From an uncultured Collinsella sp. (GTDB lineage Bacteria; Actinomycetota; Coriobacteriia; Coriobacteriales; Coriobacteriaceae), in contig USHF01000094.1 in the NCBI GenBank assembly GCA_900554465.1, positions 1 to 6,004 on the forward strand: 6,004 bases of DNA, written 5' to 3'. Made by a program: the position numbers and the translations under genes. Below the pieces are notes generated by a model. That model was not told the origin of the DNA, made no database searches, and was given only the letters and a program-made list of their open reading frames with translations. Shown one piece after another: positions 4,366-6,004 of this stretch (positions within the stretch are counted from its first letter, which is position 1; each line of letters begins with the position of its first letter).

Positions 4366-5844
4366 ATGACTGAGACCGCTAAGAAAAAGCGCGGTATGCC
4401 TTCATCGTTCACCATTCTTCTTGCTCTGCTGGCAATCGTCGCGGTTGTTACCGTTATCGTCTCCGGTACGTCCGGTGGCGCGGTTACCGCTGCCCGCTTG
4501 AGCGATTTCTGCACCGCCCCGGTCAAGGGCTTCGCTGACGCTCTGCCCGTCTGCCTCTTCGTTATGATCCTCGGCGGCTTCCTCGGCATGATGACCGAGA
4601 CCGGCGCCCTGGACAACGGCATTGCTGTTCTGGTGCAGAAGCTTAAGGGCAATGAGATCATGCTCATTCCCGTGCTGATGTTCATCTTCTCCCTCGGTGG
4701 TACCACCTATGGTATGTGCGAGGAGACCGTTCCCTTCTACGCCCTGCTCGCCGCCACCATGATGGCTGCTGGCTTCGACCCCATGGTCGGCGCTGCCACC
4801 GTCCTGCTCGGCGCTGGCTGCGGCTGCCTCGGCTCCACGGTTAACCCGTTTGCCGTCGGTGCTGCCGTTGACGCTCTGACTGGCGTTGGCATTGAGGTCA
4901 ACCAGTCCATCATCATCGGCCTCGGTGCCGTCCTGTGGATTGTTACCACTGTTATGTCCATCCTCTTCGTCATGAGCTATGCCAAGAAGGTCAAGGCTGA
5001 CAAGGGTTCCACCATCCTTTCGATGCAGGAGCTCAAGGACGCCGAAGAGGCTCACGGCAAGGCTGCTTCCGAGGTTCACAAGGAGGTCAAGCTCACCGGT
5101 CGTCAGAAGGGTGTTCTGATCGCCTTTGCCTTCACCTTCGTCGTCATGATCGTCGGCTTCATCCCGCTGGCCGACCTTAACGAGGGCGTCGCCAACTTCT
5201 TCGATGCTGGCGCTGTCTATGACGCTGACGGTAACGCCATCGTTCAGGGCTGGTCTGCCCTGATCACCGGCCTGCCCATTGGTCAGTGGTACTTCGACGA
5301 GGCTTCCACCTGGTTCTTCCTCATGGCTGTCCTGATCGGTATTATCGGCGGCCTGTCCGAGAAGCAGATCGTCAACACCTTCATCACCGGCGCTGCCGAC
5401 ATGATGTCCGTTGTCCTCGTCATCGCCCTCGCCCGTGGTATCTCCGTCCTCATGGCTAGCACCGGCCTCGACGTCTACGTCCTCGACGCTGCCGCCAATG
5501 CTCTGGCTGGCCTGTCCGGCGTGATCTTCGCTCCCATGAGCTTCCTGGTCTACTTCGGCCTGTCCTTCCTGATCCCCTCGACCTCCGGTATGGCTACTGT
5601 CTCCATGCCCATCATGGGACCGCTGGCTGTTAAGCTCGGCTTCTCGCCCGAGGTCATGGTCATGATCTTCTCCGCCGCCATCGGCGTCGTGAACCTGTTC
5701 ACCCCGACCTCCGGCGCTATCATGGGCGGTCTTGCTCTGGCCAAGATCGAGTGGACGACCTGGCTCAAGTTTGCTCTTAAGCTCATCGTCGCTCTCTCCG
5801 TCGTCTGCGCCATCATCCTGACCGTCGCTTGCGTGATGCTCTAA
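4366..5844 (+). CDS. YfcC-family (DcuC-like) membrane transporter, probable arginine/ornithine antiporter
   Basis: This 492-residue integral membrane protein has about a dozen hydrophobic segments and no cleavable signal peptide; a lysine-rich N-terminus precedes the first segment at 15-33. Family landmarks are GGTTYGMCEETVPFY at 111-125, GCGCLGSTVNPF at 151-162, and in the second half IPSTSGMA at 403-410 and TPTSGAIMGG at 446-455. The paired GSTVNPF and TPTSG regions fit the two inverted-repeat halves of the C4-dicarboxylate/ion-transporter superfamily. A charged cytoplasmic loop at 206-248 separates the halves. Position after arcA and arcB, with the related DcuC/YfcC-type ArcD of streptococcal arc operons as precedent, suggests electroneutral exchange of arginine for ornithine. 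Substrate is inferred from context only; members of this family elsewhere are annotated for dicarboxylates or peptides. It has its own structured leader and follows a strong terminator. Confidence 0.9.
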   Translation: MTETAKKKRGMPSSFTILLALLAIVAVVTVIVSGTSGGAVTAARLSDFCTAPVKGFADALPVCLFVMILGGFLGMMTETGALDNGIAVLVQKLKGNEIMLIPVLMFIFSLGGTTYGMCEETVPFYALLAATMMAAGFDPMVGAATVLLGAGCGCLGSTVNPFAVGAAVDALTGVGIEVNQSIIIGLGAVLWIVTTVMSILFVMSYAKKVKADKGSTILSMQELKDAEEAHGKAASEVHKEVKLTGRQKGVLIAFAFTFVVMIVGFIPLADLNEGVANFFDAGAVYDADGNAIVQGWSALITGLPIGQWYFDEASTWFFLMAVLIGIIGGLSEKQIVNTFITGAADMMSVVLVIALARGISVLMASTGLDVYVLDAAANALAGLSGVIFAPMSFLVYFGLSFLIPSTSGMATVSMPIMGPLAVKLGFSPEVMVMIFSAAIGVVNLFTPTSGAIMGGLALAKIEWTTWLKFALKLIVALSVVCAIILTVACVML

Positions 5845-5859
5845 GTACCCCTTGGGTAC
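5845..5859 (+). repeat. Small hairpin immediately after the transporter stop
   Basis: GTACCC (5845-5850) and GGGTAC (5854-5859) flank CTT and begin directly after the TAA. Part of it (5857-5864, TACCCCAC) can instead pair with GTGGGGTA (5913-5920), which competes with the palindrome at 5910-5930. Confidence 0.45.
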
Positions 5860-5871
5860 CCCACGGAAACC

Positions 5872-5906
5872 ATGACGATCCTGTAAAGGATCACCTGGTC
5901 ATCGTC
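5872..5906 (+). repeat. Middle stem-loop of the post-transporter region
   Basis: GATCC (5877-5881) pairs with GGATC (5888-5892), and ATGAC (5872-5876) pairs with GTCAT (5898-5902) across a 5-base bulge. Alternatively GACGAT (5874-5879) pairs with ATCGTC (5901-5906). It would be enclosed by the long-range 5857-5864/5913-5920 pairing. No T-run follows. Confidence 0.4.
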
Positions 5907-5909
5907 TGT

Positions 5910-5930
5910 CCGGTGGGGTAACCCCACCGG
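5910..5930 (+). repeat. GC-rich palindrome sharing its stem with the post-arcA hairpin
   Basis: CCGGTGGGGT (5910-5919) and ACCCCACCGG (5921-5930) are perfect 10-base arms around one base. In RNA the inner pairs would open to form a loop. The arms differ from those at 3126-3154 by one compensated base pair (C-G there, G-C here). There is no T-run after it, so a terminator role is weak. Confidence 0.5.
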
Positions 5931-5946
5931 TAGACTCCTACCTTTA

Positions 5947-5977
5947 GCCTCCTCCCGTTCCGTGCGCGGGAGGGGGC
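5947..5977 (+). terminator. Possible terminator stem truncated by the contig end
   Basis: Bases 5947-5957 (GCCTCCTCCCG) pair with 5967-5977 (CGGGAGGGGGC) with one T-G wobble and a 9-base loop. The adapter begins at 5979, so any T-run that would confirm a terminator is missing. Confidence 0.4.
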
Positions 5978-5978
5978 G

Positions 5979-6004
5979 CTGTCTCTTATACACATCTCCG
6001 AGCC
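5979..6004 (-). other. Sequencing adapter: reverse complement of Nextera read-2 adapter (not genomic)
   Basis: Bases 5979-5997 (CTGTCTCTTATACACATCT) are the reverse complement of the 19-base Tn5 mosaic end. CCGAGCC then continues the read-2 adapter. The last genomic base is about 5978. Together with 24-49 this makes a 26-base artificial terminal inverted repeat. Confidence 0.97.

Noticed and set aside
24..6004. 26-base terminal inverted repeats with Tn5 mosaic ends suggesting a composite transposon or IS
   Set aside because: The ends match Nextera adapters exactly, the left one is preceded by a P7 and index sequence, and there is no transposase gene. They are artefacts of library preparation.

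Overview
The window is a short assembled contig carrying most of an arginine deiminase (ADI) catabolic locus. It looks like a high-GC, Gram-positive anaerobe of the Coriobacteriia, and Collinsella or a close relative is my best guess. That guess rests on the strongly G/C-ending codons, good Shine-Dalgarno sites, a Firmicute-type arginine deiminase C-terminus and a YfcC-family transporter next to arcA and arcB. No 16S or other marker is present, so the taxonomy is inference.

Layout. Bases 1-49 and 5979-6004 are not genomic. They are Illumina/Nextera tagmentation adapter, with part of the P7 primer and an 8-base index at the left end. The biological insert is about 50-5978, and every gene is on the + strand. 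A GC-rich hairpin (81-114) precedes a fold-type I PLP aminotransferase (170-1294), which ends at a good intrinsic terminator (1349-1386). Next comes a 577-base non-coding region that turns AT-rich and holds several inverted and direct repeats: the presumed control region of arcA. Then follow arginine deiminase arcA (1872-3113), a hairpin, ornithine carbamoyltransferase arcB (3224-4219), a strong terminator, a long stem-loop leader, and a 492-aa YfcC/DcuC-like membrane transporter (4366-5844). The last 134 genomic bases are densely packed with hairpins and are cut off by adapter.

How the genes work together. ArcA hydrolyses arginine to citrulline and ammonia. ArcB phosphorolyses citrulline to ornithine and carbamoyl phosphate. 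The transporter is the likely arginine/ornithine exchanger. Carbamate kinase (arcC), which would make ATP from carbamoyl phosphate, is not in the window and probably lies beyond the cut right end. The aminotransferase is reminiscent of the transaminase called ArcT in some lactic acid bacterial arc clusters, but it is a separate transcription unit here.

Nothing here is clearly a new biological system. The points most worth following up are a pair of 21-bp-spaced repeat boxes in opposite orientation upstream of arcA, the extreme third-position GC of arcA compared with its neighbours, a near-identical hairpin stem downstream of both arcA and the transporter, and the structured leader of the transporter gene.
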